Assembly (NCBI GenBank): GCA_965233625.1
Contig: OZ247499.1
Location: 3,224,001 to 3,288,000 of the forward strand
DNA length: 64,000 bases
Direction: 5' to 3'
Source of the DNA: G965233625 sp965233625
GTDB lineage: Bacteria > Planctomycetota > Planctomycetia > Pirellulales > Pirellulaceae
Below, piece after piece: positions 43,379-52,900 of this stretch (position 1 is its first letter; each line of letters begins with the position of its first letter). The notes below the pieces were generated by a model. It did no database searches. It had not been told where the DNA came from and was given only the letters and a program-made list of their open reading frames with translations. The position numbers were made by a program, and so were the translations under genes.

Positions 43379-44071
43379 ATGCGTTACCTACTGATGTTAT
43401 TTGTCCTGCTGGCGCCCTTGCCAGCCATGGCTGAAGAACCCGGCGACACGAATAAACCGCCGCCGGGCCGCAAAGAATATATGGGCCGGCAGATCGCCCG
43501 CACAATGCACTTTCTGGGCGCCCCGTGGCTGATCCGCGAGAACCGGGAGGATGAAGAACGCTGCTCGCTGATGCTGGCCAACCTGGGCGTCAAACCCGGC
43601 ATGACCCTCTGCGACATGGGCTGCGGCAACGGCTTTTACTCGCTGAAGCTGGCCAAGATGACTGGCCCCAAAGGCAAGGTCCTGGCGGTCGACATTCAGG
43701 CGGAAATGCTAAAGATGCTCAAGGAGCGGGCCGCCAAGGCGGAAGTGAAAAACATTGAGCCAATCCACAGCAAACTGCACGACCCGATGCTGCCTGCAGG
43801 CAAAGTGGATCTGATTCTGTGCGTGGATGTCTATCACGAATTCTCGCACCCGGAGCTGATGCTCAAGGCCATGCGAAATTCGCTCACAAAAAACGGCGTG
43901 GTTGTGCTGCTCGAATACCGGGAAGAAGATCCCAAGGTGCCGATTAAACCGCTTCATAAAATGAGCAAGAAGCAGGTGGATAAAGAACTCACGGCCAACG
44001 GTTTTAAGCTGGTCAAAGAGTTCGACAAACTACCCTGGCAGCACATGCTGTTTTACGGCAAGGCGGAGTAA
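43379..44071 (+). CDS. SAM-methyltransferase-fold protein with an export signal
   Basis: A 230-residue class I methyltransferase-fold protein. The core is ordinary: motif I MTLCDMGCGNGFYSLKLAKM, an acidic strand GKVLAVDIQAEMLKML, and VDLILCVDVYHEFSHPELML, then NGVVVLLEYREED. However residues 1-18 (MRYLLMLFVLLAPLPAMA) are a clear signal peptide with AMA cleavage. As SAM is cytoplasmic, an exported methyltransferase is odd: it could be inactive, use another ligand, or be a translocated enzyme. It follows the sialate O-acetylesterase gene by 42 bases. Confidence 0.88.
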   Translation: MRYLLMLFVLLAPLPAMAEEPGDTNKPPPGRKEYMGRQIARTMHFLGAPWLIRENREDEERCSLMLANLGVKPGMTLCDMGCGNGFYSLKLAKMTGPKGKVLAVDIQAEMLKMLKERAAKAEVKNIEPIHSKLHDPMLPAGKVDLILCVDVYHEFSHPELMLKAMRNSLTKNGVVVLLEYREEDPKVPIKPLHKMSKKQVDKELTANGFKLVKEFDKLPWQHMLFYGKAE

Positions 44072-44139
44072 TGCCGTTAGTGTCCGCGCTCACAATTGAT
44101 GGCATACCTCTAGATCTCAAAACGGAGAGTCCAGGTATG

Positions 44140-44604
44140 CTACGTAATCAAGTCCTGTGACCCAACTTCAATCTCATCGTTAGTAATTTTAACGCCCAAA
44201 CCATGTTCCTGGTCCCAGGTACACTCAAGCAGAAACCCGATTGTTTCGTCACCAACAGACAGCACCATCGGAAACACGACGCCCGTCAACCTGGTGAAAT
44301 TCGATAGACGCGACTTGTCAGAAATTACCGGCATTCTGTCGTCAGCATCGTCACCAAACTGTAAACGATAGTCGGTACGAACACGTTTGTAGTATTCAAA
44401 AATCCCATCCTCCGCCAATTGAATGGAACCGGCGAGTTTTCTAAAGGACATTCTCTGCTCGTCAAGAATTGCCTCATTGTCGTCATTACCTTCGACAATA
44501 ATCTCAACTGTAGACGTAACCCCCAGGAAGGTCAGGTCGATCTCCCTTGTCCAACTGCCGTTGAAACTCAAATAACCAAAAACATCGTCTTCAATCGGCT
44601 CCAC
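44140..44604 (-). CDS. Hypothetical protein with WDxEHGLGV motif (DUF6985/DUF2004-like)
   Basis: A 154-residue soluble protein. The segment LLECTWDQEHGLGVKITNDE near the C-terminus is the pattern seen in DUF2004/DUF6985-type proteins, some of which sit in toxin-immunity loci. The rest is beta-rich with no signal peptide. The base composition looks less G/C-rich than neighbours. There is no toxin gene in the window next to it. The family name is tentative; what I see is the WD-x-EHGLGV motif and the length. A hairpin near its end, GCATACCT/AGGTATGC (44102-44140), is a possible terminator-like structure. Confidence 0.6.
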   Translation of the reverse strand: MEPIEDDVFGYLSFNGSWTREIDLTFLGVTSTVEIIVEGNDDNEAILDEQRMSFRKLAGSIQLAEDGIFEYYKRVRTDYRLQFGDDADDRMPVISDKSRLSNFTRLTGVVFPMVLSVGDETIGFLLECTWDQEHGLGVKITNDEIEVGSQDLIT

Positions 44605-44662
44605 CTCAACACCCTCAACAATTCAAATAGGTACCCTACTTTCGACGCAGCTCAGATCGCGT

Positions 44663-46180
44663 CTACCGCTCACGTTGCAGGAAGCCTTCTTGTTCCCAAG
44701 GGTTTTCCTGCGATATATCGAGGCGGATGTGCTGCTTTTCTTCTACGGGGATCGCCAGGTTCTGGCCCAGCAGGTCGGCGGTCAACTGGCCGCGGACGTG
44801 AAAGCGTTCTTCAGCGGACTGCACCCGGCGCGTATCGCGGTTGAAGTAGATGCTGCCGCGGGCTTCTTCCGCCTTGAACTCGGCGCCGGCGATTTTCAAC
44901 GGCACGCCTTCTAAGGCGATACCGGCGGCAGGCGCCTGATAGCGTAGGTCGTGCTGATAGTTGATCTGCATCACCTGCTGTGGTGCGCCGGCGCGTTCAT
45001 AAAGCGTTTCGCCCTCCCAACTGCCCAGCGGCTGAAAGTTGTGCGTCATCTGCCGCTTCCAGCTTTGCTTCTCCAGGTTTTCATCGCGGGGATTAAAGAA
45101 CGATAACGCGGCCAGTTCTTTCCAGCCGTCTTGATCCATCACGGAGGTCATGAGAATGCCTTTGCCGCCCGCTGGATTCACTTCGTTCACTCTGGCGCCG
45201 GTCTTGGGCGTGCGGATTTCGACCACCTCGCCGCGGCGGTCGATCGTGTAAGAGAACTGCCATCCTTTGAGATCTTGCAGAGCCTTGGTGAAGCTTGCCT
45301 TGGAGGATGCATCAGCCTGCACCAGCCGGGTATCGATCACGTGCTGAGAGACCTCACGCAGACCGCGGTCGTCCACTTCGCCAACCTTTAGATGGGAAAG
45401 TATCTGGTAGCGGATGTCCTGCGTCATGGCGCCGGCGCCAGGCATGCTCATTGTAGGCTGGCGATGAATATCCAGCGATTGATAAAGCTCGCCCGCTTCC
45501 TGCTGCTGCAAGACAATCTTCGCCGCCTGAACTGGCCGCGGCTGCGGTCGTTCTTCAGGTGAAGTCGGCGGCGGCTCTGGCCGGGCGGGTAACGGCGGTG
45601 AGGGTTTGAACGCTGGCTCTTCGAAGGGTTCCGGCATCGGCGATTCTTCAACATCACGCAGCGCAAGCGGCGGGGCGGCGGTGAATTCAGACGCGCCGGG
45701 CGGTTCTACCAACGCTGGGTCGGCGGCGACATCTACCAGCGGTTCCGATGAAACCTCTTCTACTTCTTCTACTTCTTCCGCCATCAGCGTTTCAACCGGT
45801 TGCCGCACTGCGGCGCCGCCCGGCGTGATGGCGCCGTTGGACAGGCCGTAGACCGCCAGCGCCGTCGCACCGCCGACAAGCAGCAACGCGCATGCTGCCA
45901 ACGCTGCCATTGGCAGCCAGCTTCGCGATCTGGCGGGTGGAAGCCGCCGGGGGCGGGCGGCGGGCATCTGTGGCTTCGCGTTCTGCGGGGCGGATGATTT
46001 GCGGGGCAATGGCGGGGGAGTGGCCAGTTGGCTTTGCAGCGGTTGCCAGTCTTTCATTCCCGTGCGGATGACGCTGGTGTCCGGCTGAAGCACGCCGCGA
46101 GCCAGCATCGCTTGCAATTCGGAAAGCGAGTGCGGGCCACGTGTCTGACCCTCCTGGTGGTAATACCATTGTTCTGACAT
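44663..46180 (-). CDS. GYF-domain membrane protein
   Basis: About 505 residues from Met at 46180 (MSEQWYYHQEGQ); an ATG at 46201 is possible. Residues 2-55 are a GYF_2 domain (QWYYHQEGQTRGPHSLSELQ; GMKDWQPLQSQ), which binds proline-rich peptides. One membrane helix follows (LPMAALAACALLLVGGATAL) after a basic stretch. A long Pro- and Glu-rich outer part (including a VEEVEEV tandem repeat) leads to a C-terminal domain of about 280 residues with FSYTIDRRGEVVEIRTPKTG and PLGSWEGETLYERAGAPQQV, similar to a planctomycete DUF6263-like domain. Probably an envelope protein; no substrate known. Confidence 0.8.
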   Translation of the reverse strand: MSEQWYYHQEGQTRGPHSLSELQAMLARGVLQPDTSVIRTGMKDWQPLQSQLATPPPLPRKSSAPQNAKPQMPAARPRRLPPARSRSWLPMAALAACALLLVGGATALAVYGLSNGAITPGGAAVRQPVETLMAEEVEEVEEVSSEPLVDVAADPALVEPPGASEFTAAPPLALRDVEESPMPEPFEEPAFKPSPPLPARPEPPPTSPEERPQPRPVQAAKIVLQQQEAGELYQSLDIHRQPTMSMPGAGAMTQDIRYQILSHLKVGEVDDRGLREVSQHVIDTRLVQADASSKASFTKALQDLKGWQFSYTIDRRGEVVEIRTPKTGARVNEVNPAGGKGILMTSVMDQDGWKELAALSFFNPRDENLEKQSWKRQMTHNFQPLGSWEGETLYERAGAPQQVMQINYQHDLRYQAPAAGIALEGVPLKIAGAEFKAEEARGSIYFNRDTRRVQSAEERFHVRGQLTADLLGQNLAIPVEEKQHIRLDISQENPWEQEGFLQRER

Positions 46181-46458
46181 ACCGGCGCCGTGCTCTTTCA
46201 TGAACGCTCAATGGATCGGGCTATCACATCATCGTAGCGGTTCCCGCGGCGTACGGGCATTGTTTCTAGCGGGAATTATTCACGGCATAACGGGCTCGAC
46301 CTGTCATCGGTCTAGCGATACATCTGTGCGATACAGCTTGACCGTGGTTGACTTTGCGGATTACGACGATCATCCGTAATTTTCACCCCCGTAAATGCCG
46401 ATGGTTGGGGAAGAGGGTTTGCGATAGCTTAGGCGGAATCTTTGACCGGGTGCTGGAA

Positions 46459-47772
46459 ATGGAATTCAGGAGAAACGCTACTAGGCGGGACCGTATGCGC
46501 AGGGTCTACGCCGATCAGCCATCCACGGCGCCAGCATCGAAAGCACGCGGCGCCAGCGATCAGGCGTCCGACGCCCCCGCCGCGCGGAACTATTCCGACG
46601 ACGCCCTGCCCGAACGCCAGGCGCCCGTTACGGTGCTGGCGCCCGTTTCGTTGTGGAAAATCTCCGCAATGGCCACGTTGTTTCTGCTTTGCATCGCGGC
46701 GCTGGAAGCGGTGTATCTGTATAGCCAGAACTGGGTCGGTCTAGAGACGCAGGATTTATCGGCCATCGATCTGACCGCTCCGGGAAATCTGGGCGCCTGG
46801 TTTTCTTCCATGCTGCTGGCCGTTGGCGCGGCAGCGTGCATGATGGTGTTCAACTTGCGGCAGCATCGCCTGGATGATTATCGCGGGCGGTATCGCATGT
46901 GGGCGCCAGCCTGCATTGTGCTGATGCTGGCAAGCATCAATGCATCGTGCGACCTGACCGGGCTGGTCGCCAGCGTAGCTGGGCAACATTTACAAGGACA
47001 CATTCCCGGAGATCCACGGACCTGGGTCATGGCAGCCGGCGCGCTGGCAATTGCCGCCTGCGGCGTGCGACTGCTGATCGAAACACGCGAAAGCCGCGGC
47101 GCCACTTCGACGGCCACCATCGCCGGTATCTGTTACGCCCTGTTGCTGACGGCAAGGCTCGGCCGCGGCACTGAAACCGGCGCGCAGTTTGAAGCCTTCG
47201 CCGGCGTGGACCTGATCGTCCTGCAGACTTCCGCCGCCATGTGCGGTCACCTGATGGTTCTGCTCAGCATTGTGCTTTATTCCCGCTACGTGCTGCTTGA
47301 TTCGCAGGGCAAGATTCAGGAACTGGCCCGGCAGCGTGCCGAAAAACGTGAAGCCCGCCGCCTTGCCCGTGAAGAAGCCGCCAAGGCAAAGAAGGCAGCA
47401 GCCGCCGCGAAGAAGCAACCCGGCGACCCCGACCCCGATCCTGCAACCGCCGAACCACCGAAGAAAAAACGCTCGCGCAGCAAATCAAAAGCGCCCGTGC
47501 TGCCACCGGGCTATGAAGAAGAAGATGCTGCCGACGAAGATGTGTACGAAGCCACGGGCTACGAGGCGCCTTCGCTGGAAGACGAATACGACTTCGGCGA
47601 CGACGAAGAGGAACAACAACGGGTTGAAGTACCCGAGTCGAACGCAACGCAGACATCCGGCGACCCGCACAAGAGCGCGAACACCGACGGCGATCCATCT
47701 TCCGGCAACCGCCCACGCAAGATGTCCAAGGCGGAACGTCGTCGCGAACGGAAAAGGCGCCGCGCCGCTTAG
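46459..47772 (+). CDS. Multi-spanning membrane protein with charged C-terminal tail
   Basis: About 437 residues from ATG at 46459 (MEFRRNATRRDRM); starts at 46348 and 46495 are alternatives and I cannot decide. Six or seven hydrophobic helices follow a Pro/Ala-rich N-terminal part (ISAMATLFLLCIAALEAVYL; LGAWFSSMLLAVGAAACMMV; MWAPACIVLMLASINASCDL; WVMAAGALAIAACGVRLLIE; LMVLLSIVLYSRYVLLDSQG). The last 130 residues are a Lys/Arg/Ala-rich helix (KREARRLAREEAAKAKKAAA) then an acidic stretch and an Arg-rich end. No known family. It may be an inner-membrane protein with a nucleic-acid- or protein-binding tail. Upstream gene divergent, downstream gene convergent. Confidence 0.7.
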   Translation: MEFRRNATRRDRMRRVYADQPSTAPASKARGASDQASDAPAARNYSDDALPERQAPVTVLAPVSLWKISAMATLFLLCIAALEAVYLYSQNWVGLETQDLSAIDLTAPGNLGAWFSSMLLAVGAAACMMVFNLRQHRLDDYRGRYRMWAPACIVLMLASINASCDLTGLVASVAGQHLQGHIPGDPRTWVMAAGALAIAACGVRLLIETRESRGATSTATIAGICYALLLTARLGRGTETGAQFEAFAGVDLIVLQTSAAMCGHLMVLLSIVLYSRYVLLDSQGKIQELARQRAEKREARRLAREEAAKAKKAAAAAKKQPGDPDPDPATAEPPKKKRSRSKSKAPVLPPGYEEEDAADEDVYEATGYEAPSLEDEYDFGDDEEEQQRVEVPESNATQTSGDPHKSANTDGDPSSGNRPRKMSKAERRRERKRRRAA

Positions 47773-47789
47773 CACCCTCCTCGCCGGTT

Positions 47790-48329
47790 CTACTTGGCTT
47801 CCGCAACTTGCGTTGACGCCCGCAACCAGACGTAAACGGCCAGCGCTGCCAGCAGCAGCAACACGGCAACGCCTGTCCAGCGGATCCATCCACTGTGAAA
47901 AATAACGGCGCCGTTGATAGCGATGAATAACATGTAGGCGTGAATGGTGCGGCGCAGCAAAGGCGTCTGGCGGAAGTAGTGTTCGCCCGCGATCCACATC
48001 CAGCCGATGTCAATCAGCCACACGACGCCAAAGAAATAGCTGAAGTAGATGCCGTAACCAAACTCGGCGCCGATAAGCTGTTCGGTCTGCTGCGCGGTAT
48101 CTTCAAAGGCGTGCTGATGACTCCAGCCGTGGTAGAAGTGCATTGCCGCCACGACGTGCACCGCGAACAAACCGCCCGCTGCGGTCCACACATAACGCAT
48201 GGTCCGCGGCCAGATCCTGCCCCACGAGAGTAGGCCGCCTGCCAGCACCAAGGCGTAAAGCAGTAGACACAGCCTGATGCTCCAGCGGATCAACAGTTCG
48301 CCATCATCCATCAGCAGGCACCATTGCAC
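47790..48329 (-). CDS. Multi-spanning membrane protein of unknown function
   Basis: A 179-residue protein with about five hydrophobic helices (LCLLLYALVLAGGLLSWGRI; YVWTAAGGLFAVHVVAAMHF; YFSYFFGVVWLIDIGWMWIA; YMLFIAINGAVIFHSGWIRW; GVAVLLLLAALAVYVWLRA). Several His residues in and near helices (HFYHGWSHQHAFEDT) suggest a metal or heme site, but no family is recognised. The start is 8 bases after the stop of the DUF922 gene upstream on the same strand, so both are probably in one transcript. Confidence 0.72.
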   Translation of the reverse strand: MQWCLLMDDGELLIRWSIRLCLLLYALVLAGGLLSWGRIWPRTMRYVWTAAGGLFAVHVVAAMHFYHGWSHQHAFEDTAQQTEQLIGAEFGYGIYFSYFFGVVWLIDIGWMWIAGEHYFRQTPLLRRTIHAYMLFIAINGAVIFHSGWIRWTGVAVLLLLAALAVYVWLRASTQVAEAK

Positions 48330-48337
48330 ATCATCCG

Positions 48338-48985
48338 CTACTTCTTCAACGTGTCGGCCAGGAGCTTCTGCAACCGCGCGAGTTGCTTTTTCTGCTGCAA
48401 GCGGTGGGCGGCCTGCATGCGGACATTCAGCCCATGCTCTGTCGCGCGGTCGTAACGCAGGTTGGCTTCTTTGGCGTCGGCGGCAGAGTCATCAAAGTAC
48501 TTCTTTAGATGCTTATCCAGTTGCTTGACGGCGACCGACGGAGAATCCGCGATCACCTGCAGCGGTTGTCCGGCGTTCCGCGCCATGGCCAGTTCGATCT
48601 GCATCTTCAGCGAGTAGATCTCTGCAATATCGAAGTGCCCTTGCTCATGATCCAGCAGCGCTGCGTTGCCCTTGCGGGCGTTCCACGACTTCTCTGGGAC
48701 GAACCGCGCTTCTACATGAAGACGGGTGACCTTGGCCGTGGTTTTGCCGTCTTCGGTTTCGTAGTTATAGCTGTACGTGTACCTGGTGTCGGTCGTGGTG
48801 AAGGCGGAGATTCTAACGCCGTTCTTCATCATCTGAGCCGGCGGCTTCTGCCGGAATTCATCGGCAGTCAGCGGCCCGTCCCGGTGCAGGCGCGGTTCTT
48901 CCGCAACCAGCACTGCGTTTTCAAGTGCGAAAACCAGCACGGCGGAAAGGAGTAGTATTTTGTGGATTGAAGCTTCCACGGTCAT
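48338..48985 (-). CDS. DUF922-type predicted secreted zinc protease
   Basis: A 215-residue protein with a signal peptide-like hydrophobic start (SIHKILLLSAVLVFALENAV). The motif LLDHEQGHFDIAEIYSLKMQ at about residue 115 has the zinc-metalloprotease pattern HExxH plus a downstream Glu, which is the hallmark of DUF922 proteins, predicted secreted Zn-dependent peptidases. The helical C-terminus (LDKHLKKYFDDSAADAKEAN) is also typical. A function as protease is inferred from the motif; the substrate is unknown. It precedes the membrane protein gene at 47790-48329 with 8 bases between them. Confidence 0.85.
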   Translation of the reverse strand: MTVEASIHKILLLSAVLVFALENAVLVAEEPRLHRDGPLTADEFRQKPPAQMMKNGVRISAFTTTDTRYTYSYNYETEDGKTTAKVTRLHVEARFVPEKSWNARKGNAALLDHEQGHFDIAEIYSLKMQIELAMARNAGQPLQVIADSPSVAVKQLDKHLKKYFDDSAADAKEANLRYDRATEHGLNVRMQAAHRLQQKKQLARLQKLLADTLKK

Positions 48986-49087
48986 CTTCCGGATCGTTTA
49001 ACGCGCCCGGCGATCATTATATGCTGTGTAACCGGCCCTGGGCGTCATGCCCGGCGGCGTCGCCCGGTCTGGTATGGTCAGAGAGTG

Positions 49088-49819
49088 ATGCATCGTTTCA
49101 ATCTAATTTACGCCGTAATTATGGTGCTGGCCATGCTGGCGTGCACCTTCATGTTGCGACGGACCCAGACGGCGTTGCCGTTGCCATGGTGGAAGAAGTT
49201 CGGCTTGGGCATTGGCGCCTTCTGCGGCGCGATGATCGGCGCGAAGCTGCCGTTTGTGCTGAGTGACTGGGAAGGGCTGCTGTCGGGCGCCTCGTGGCTG
49301 GCCAATGGGAAGACCATTATGTGCGCCATACCAGGCGGATACCTGGGCGTTGAGATCGCCAAGTGGTGTCTGGAAGTACGCGTGAAAACGGGCGACACCT
49401 TTGCGGCGCCGGTGGCGCTGGCCGTGGCGATTGGCCGTGTAGGATGCTTCCAGGGTGGATGCTGTTACGGGCTGCCCTCAAAGCTCCCCTGGGCGATGCC
49501 CTTCGCACTGGCGCCCGATGGCGGCGCCATTCTGCGGCACCCGGCGCAACTGTACGAAGCCGCCTTCCACCTGCTGATGGCTGCGGTGCTGTTGACGCTG
49601 ATGCGGAACCGGTTGCTGCAAGGGCAACTGATCAAGTTCTACATCCTGACCTATCTGGCCTACCGCTTTTTCAGCGAATGGCTACGGCCCGAAGCAGAAT
49701 TTCTCGCTGGCCTGACCGCCTACCAGTGGGCAGCGCTGGCCATGTTCCCGGTGTTTGTTGCGTTGTGGATCTACGACGCCCGGCAACGGTCGCGGGGACC
49801 CGATGCGGCGATTAGATAA
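49088..49819 (+). CDS. Lgt-like prolipoprotein diacylglyceryl transferase family protein
   Basis: A 243-residue multi-pass membrane protein from ATG 49088 (a GTG 3 bases earlier is possible). Lgt-family features: VGRVGCFQGGCCYGLPSKLP, RHPAQLYEAAFHLLMAAVLL, and FFSEWLRPEAEFLAGLTAYQ. Lgt transfers diacylglycerol from phosphatidylglycerol to the lipobox Cys of prolipoproteins. The canonical RIGNF(I/L)NGE motif is replaced by RVGCFQGGCCYG and the HGG-type segment by IPGGYLG, so this is a paralog branch rather than the housekeeping enzyme; the activity is uncertain. A perfect stem-loop follows at 49854-49883. Confidence 0.8.
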   Translation: MHRFNLIYAVIMVLAMLACTFMLRRTQTALPLPWWKKFGLGIGAFCGAMIGAKLPFVLSDWEGLLSGASWLANGKTIMCAIPGGYLGVEIAKWCLEVRVKTGDTFAAPVALAVAIGRVGCFQGGCCYGLPSKLPWAMPFALAPDGGAILRHPAQLYEAAFHLLMAAVLLTLMRNRLLQGQLIKFYILTYLAYRFFSEWLRPEAEFLAGLTAYQWAALAMFPVFVALWIYDARQRSRGPDAAIR

Positions 49820-49853
49820 ATGCCACAACATCGTGTATCCGCACCCCAGACGG

Positions 49854-49883
49854 ATGGTAGGCAGGCGGGAGCCTGCCTACCAT
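49854..49883. terminator. Stem-loop between convergent genes
   Basis: ATGGTAGGCAGGC (49854-49866) and GCCTGCCTACCAT (49871-49883) form a perfect 13-bp stem with loop GGGA, in the 83 bases between convergent genes ending at 49819 and 49903. No T tract follows, so it may act as a bidirectional terminator or transcription barrier. The arms echo the GCAGGC/GCCTGC core of the dispersed repeat family, so it may be a decayed relative. Confidence 0.5.
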
Positions 49884-49902
49884 TGAAGCGGGCGGCGCGA
49901 CG

Positions 49903-52900
49903 CTACTCTTCGTCAGCAATTTTGAAGTGGAAGCCGCCGCTGTGGCCGAACTGTTCGGTTGAATACATCAGTTCAGCACGGGCCGGTTTCACCACATATT
50001 CGCCCGCGAGCTCGGCGTGGTAAACGCAGCGGCTGTTGACGCTGCGACCTGTTGCTTCGTAATGCCAGACCACGCCCGCGGTTTTCTCTTCCCGCAAGAC
50101 GTTGGAAGAGAGCGACTGCTGACTGGCGAAGCGTGCGTCCGAAAGCGGCACGATTTCGCAGCAGGCTGGCTTCGCATTTTCGACCAGCAGATATTGCATC
50201 GCCGCTTCGTTGGTGGCAGAGACCGAAACCTGGCTGAAAATGTACGAGCCGCGCGGAATGGTATCGCCGGGCGAAATCTGCTTGATGGTTGAACCGTTTT
50301 CATCAATCAGCGTGAAGTAACGCGTGACCTTCAGTCCTTGCTCTAGTGGCTCGATATCGCGTGACGCTTCCCACCAGCGGAAGGTCGCCCGGAACAAGGC
50401 GCCGGGCGCTTTGCCTGCGAACTGGATATTGTTGACACCGTGTTTAAGCATCTCTGCCGGCGCCACAAAACTGGCCGTTTTGCCGTCGGTGAGATGTAAC
50501 TCAACAGGTTGATGCCCGTTGATGCTGAGACGGATATCGCGTTCGCCGCTTGGCTCGTAATCGTGCGCCGCCAGATAATCGCACATGGCGTAGATGATCA
50601 TGGCGGTGTCTTTGGTGGAGTTCCAGCGGTTGCCGCGTTTGGTGCGTGCGAAGAAGGAAAGCACGGGACCGATCAACTGATGATCCTTGTCGTAAGCCAC
50701 CAGCGCCTTGAGTGCTGCCGCGGTGATCTCGAAGCGGTCGTTACCCCAGCGTGAGAAGTTGGCGGTCGTCCAGTACGCATCGCCATTTATCACATTGGCG
50801 CGCTGCGCCAGCGTGGCGGCCAGCCGGTCTGCCAGTTGCGGATCGTCGCCTTGCTTGACGACCATTTCCAGTGAGAGCGCCAGGGCGTAATCGCTGAGCT
50901 TATCCTGCTTGTGCTGCTGGTCGATAAACGCCCACCACGATGGCTCCGCCTTGGCTTCGTGGGTGTAAACGTACATGCAGTAAATACGATCCGCCGCCTG
51001 ACGCTCGTTCATCGCATTGATGTATCGCCGCAGACGGTTCATGCCGTTTGTCACGGCCGTTTCGTTCGGGATTTCATAACCTGCCTGGCGGGCTTGTAGC
51101 AGACCGTACATGGCGTACGGCGTCATCATTTCGTGCGTTGCGGTGTTACTCTGCCAGCCCCAGCCGCCATCTGGCTTTTGCAGTTCCAGCAACCGCTTGA
51201 CGCCTGCTTCAACCACGCCTGGCAGTTTCTTCTCCAGCGCGTCGTTGCGGGCGTCAGAGGTTCGTAGAATCTGCGAAACCTTGATCGCTGGCAGGAACTT
51301 GCTCATCGTCTGTTCGACACATCCATACGGATACTGCACAAGATAGTCGAGTGACTGAAGCATGTCATCGGCCAGTGATGGCGCCACTTTCACCTCGAAC
51401 CGGGCGTCCGCCAGATTCACCTCGGCGGGGATGGTCAGCTCGCCGCTTTGATTCACAAAGCCGCTGCTGGCCACAGCCCGTTCGCCCGCCATCCGGCTGA
51501 CCGGCAGCCGCTTTAGCGACGCATCCGATCCGGCCGCACAACTGGCGCTCATCAGCAACTGGGTAAAGCCATGCTTACCGGCCTTGAAAGTCCAGTAGAC
51601 AGGCTTGTTGGATTTGGCGGGCACCGTAATGGTGCGGACGGCGGGTGTCAGCACTTCGGCGTTCTCCACCTTCAGCTTCACAACCATCTCCTGGGGCTTG
51701 TCCGTCTGATTGTGCACGCTGCCATACAGTTGCACGACGTCGCCTTCGGTAAAGATCCGTGGAATCATCGGCCAGATCATGACAGGCTTAAACGTGCGGA
51801 AAGATGCGGTCTGCTGGCCAACGTGCATGTTGCGGCTGATGGCAGTGACTTTCACCCGCCAGTTGGTGAGTGAATCGGGCAGTTTGAACTTCACCTTCGC
51901 GCGGCCGTTCTTATCTGTACGGACCAGGCCGTTGAAGAAGGCGGAATCCGAGAAGTTCCGCCGCACGGCGCCGGCGCCAGTATCCGCCTGTAACACGGGG
52001 CCGTTGGCGGCAGGCATGTGCGAAAGGAAGGACTGCCCGGAAACCATGCCGCCGGTGTTCGAGAAAGCGCTGTTCGCACTCAGGCTGAAATGTGCATCGC
52101 CGCGTGCCCGGCCCATGCCGTACCCGCCGCTGCGTTGTAGCAGTTGCCCGGCGTACTGCTGGCGATAAGAGCCGTCAAAGTACCGTGCGTAACTGGGGTT
52201 GGCGGTATATTCCTCCACGATCAGAACATCATCCAGATACTGAAAACGCAGGCTCCAGCCGCTGTACTCGGTGCCAATCACTTCCAGCACGGTTGCGGGC
52301 TGCTTCTCCTCTGCAACCAGATCCTGAAAACGGTGATGCCAGCTCGTGCCAATCACACGCTGGTTGAACGCATCGCGACGTGCTTCGATGCCCGCCAGTT
52401 GCAGCAGCGTGATGAACTGTTGCGAGTACAACCGGTGTGAATTGCGGTAGCTGCGGATCAACGCATACAACTGATTGTAAACGTGCGGATGATCCTGGGC
52501 GTTGTACTTTTTGATCCGTTCTTCCGCCTGTTCGATGAGTTCCAGCACCGTGATGCCAGACAGCCGCTGCGACATCAGGCTGCCCGCCTGCGAGTTGCGG
52601 ACGGTTTCATCCGCCAGGTAGAAGTTGCGGACATCCACCGCCTTATCCGCCGCGATGCCCAGTAGCGACTGGTCATAGACAGAGACGACCAGGTCCACTT
52701 CCTCCTGGCGATTGACGTCGATATCAATCTCCACTTCATCACCCGGCTCATAAACCTTCTTCGTCTTGGCTTCGATCTGCAACATGCGGTCGGCCGGTTT
52801 GATGCGGATGAAGCGGCTGGCGTAACGCGTCTCACCCGCGTTGTTGATCTGCTGCGCGAGCAGGATGCAGCCGTACTGCAAGTTTGCGGGAAGGGGGAAA

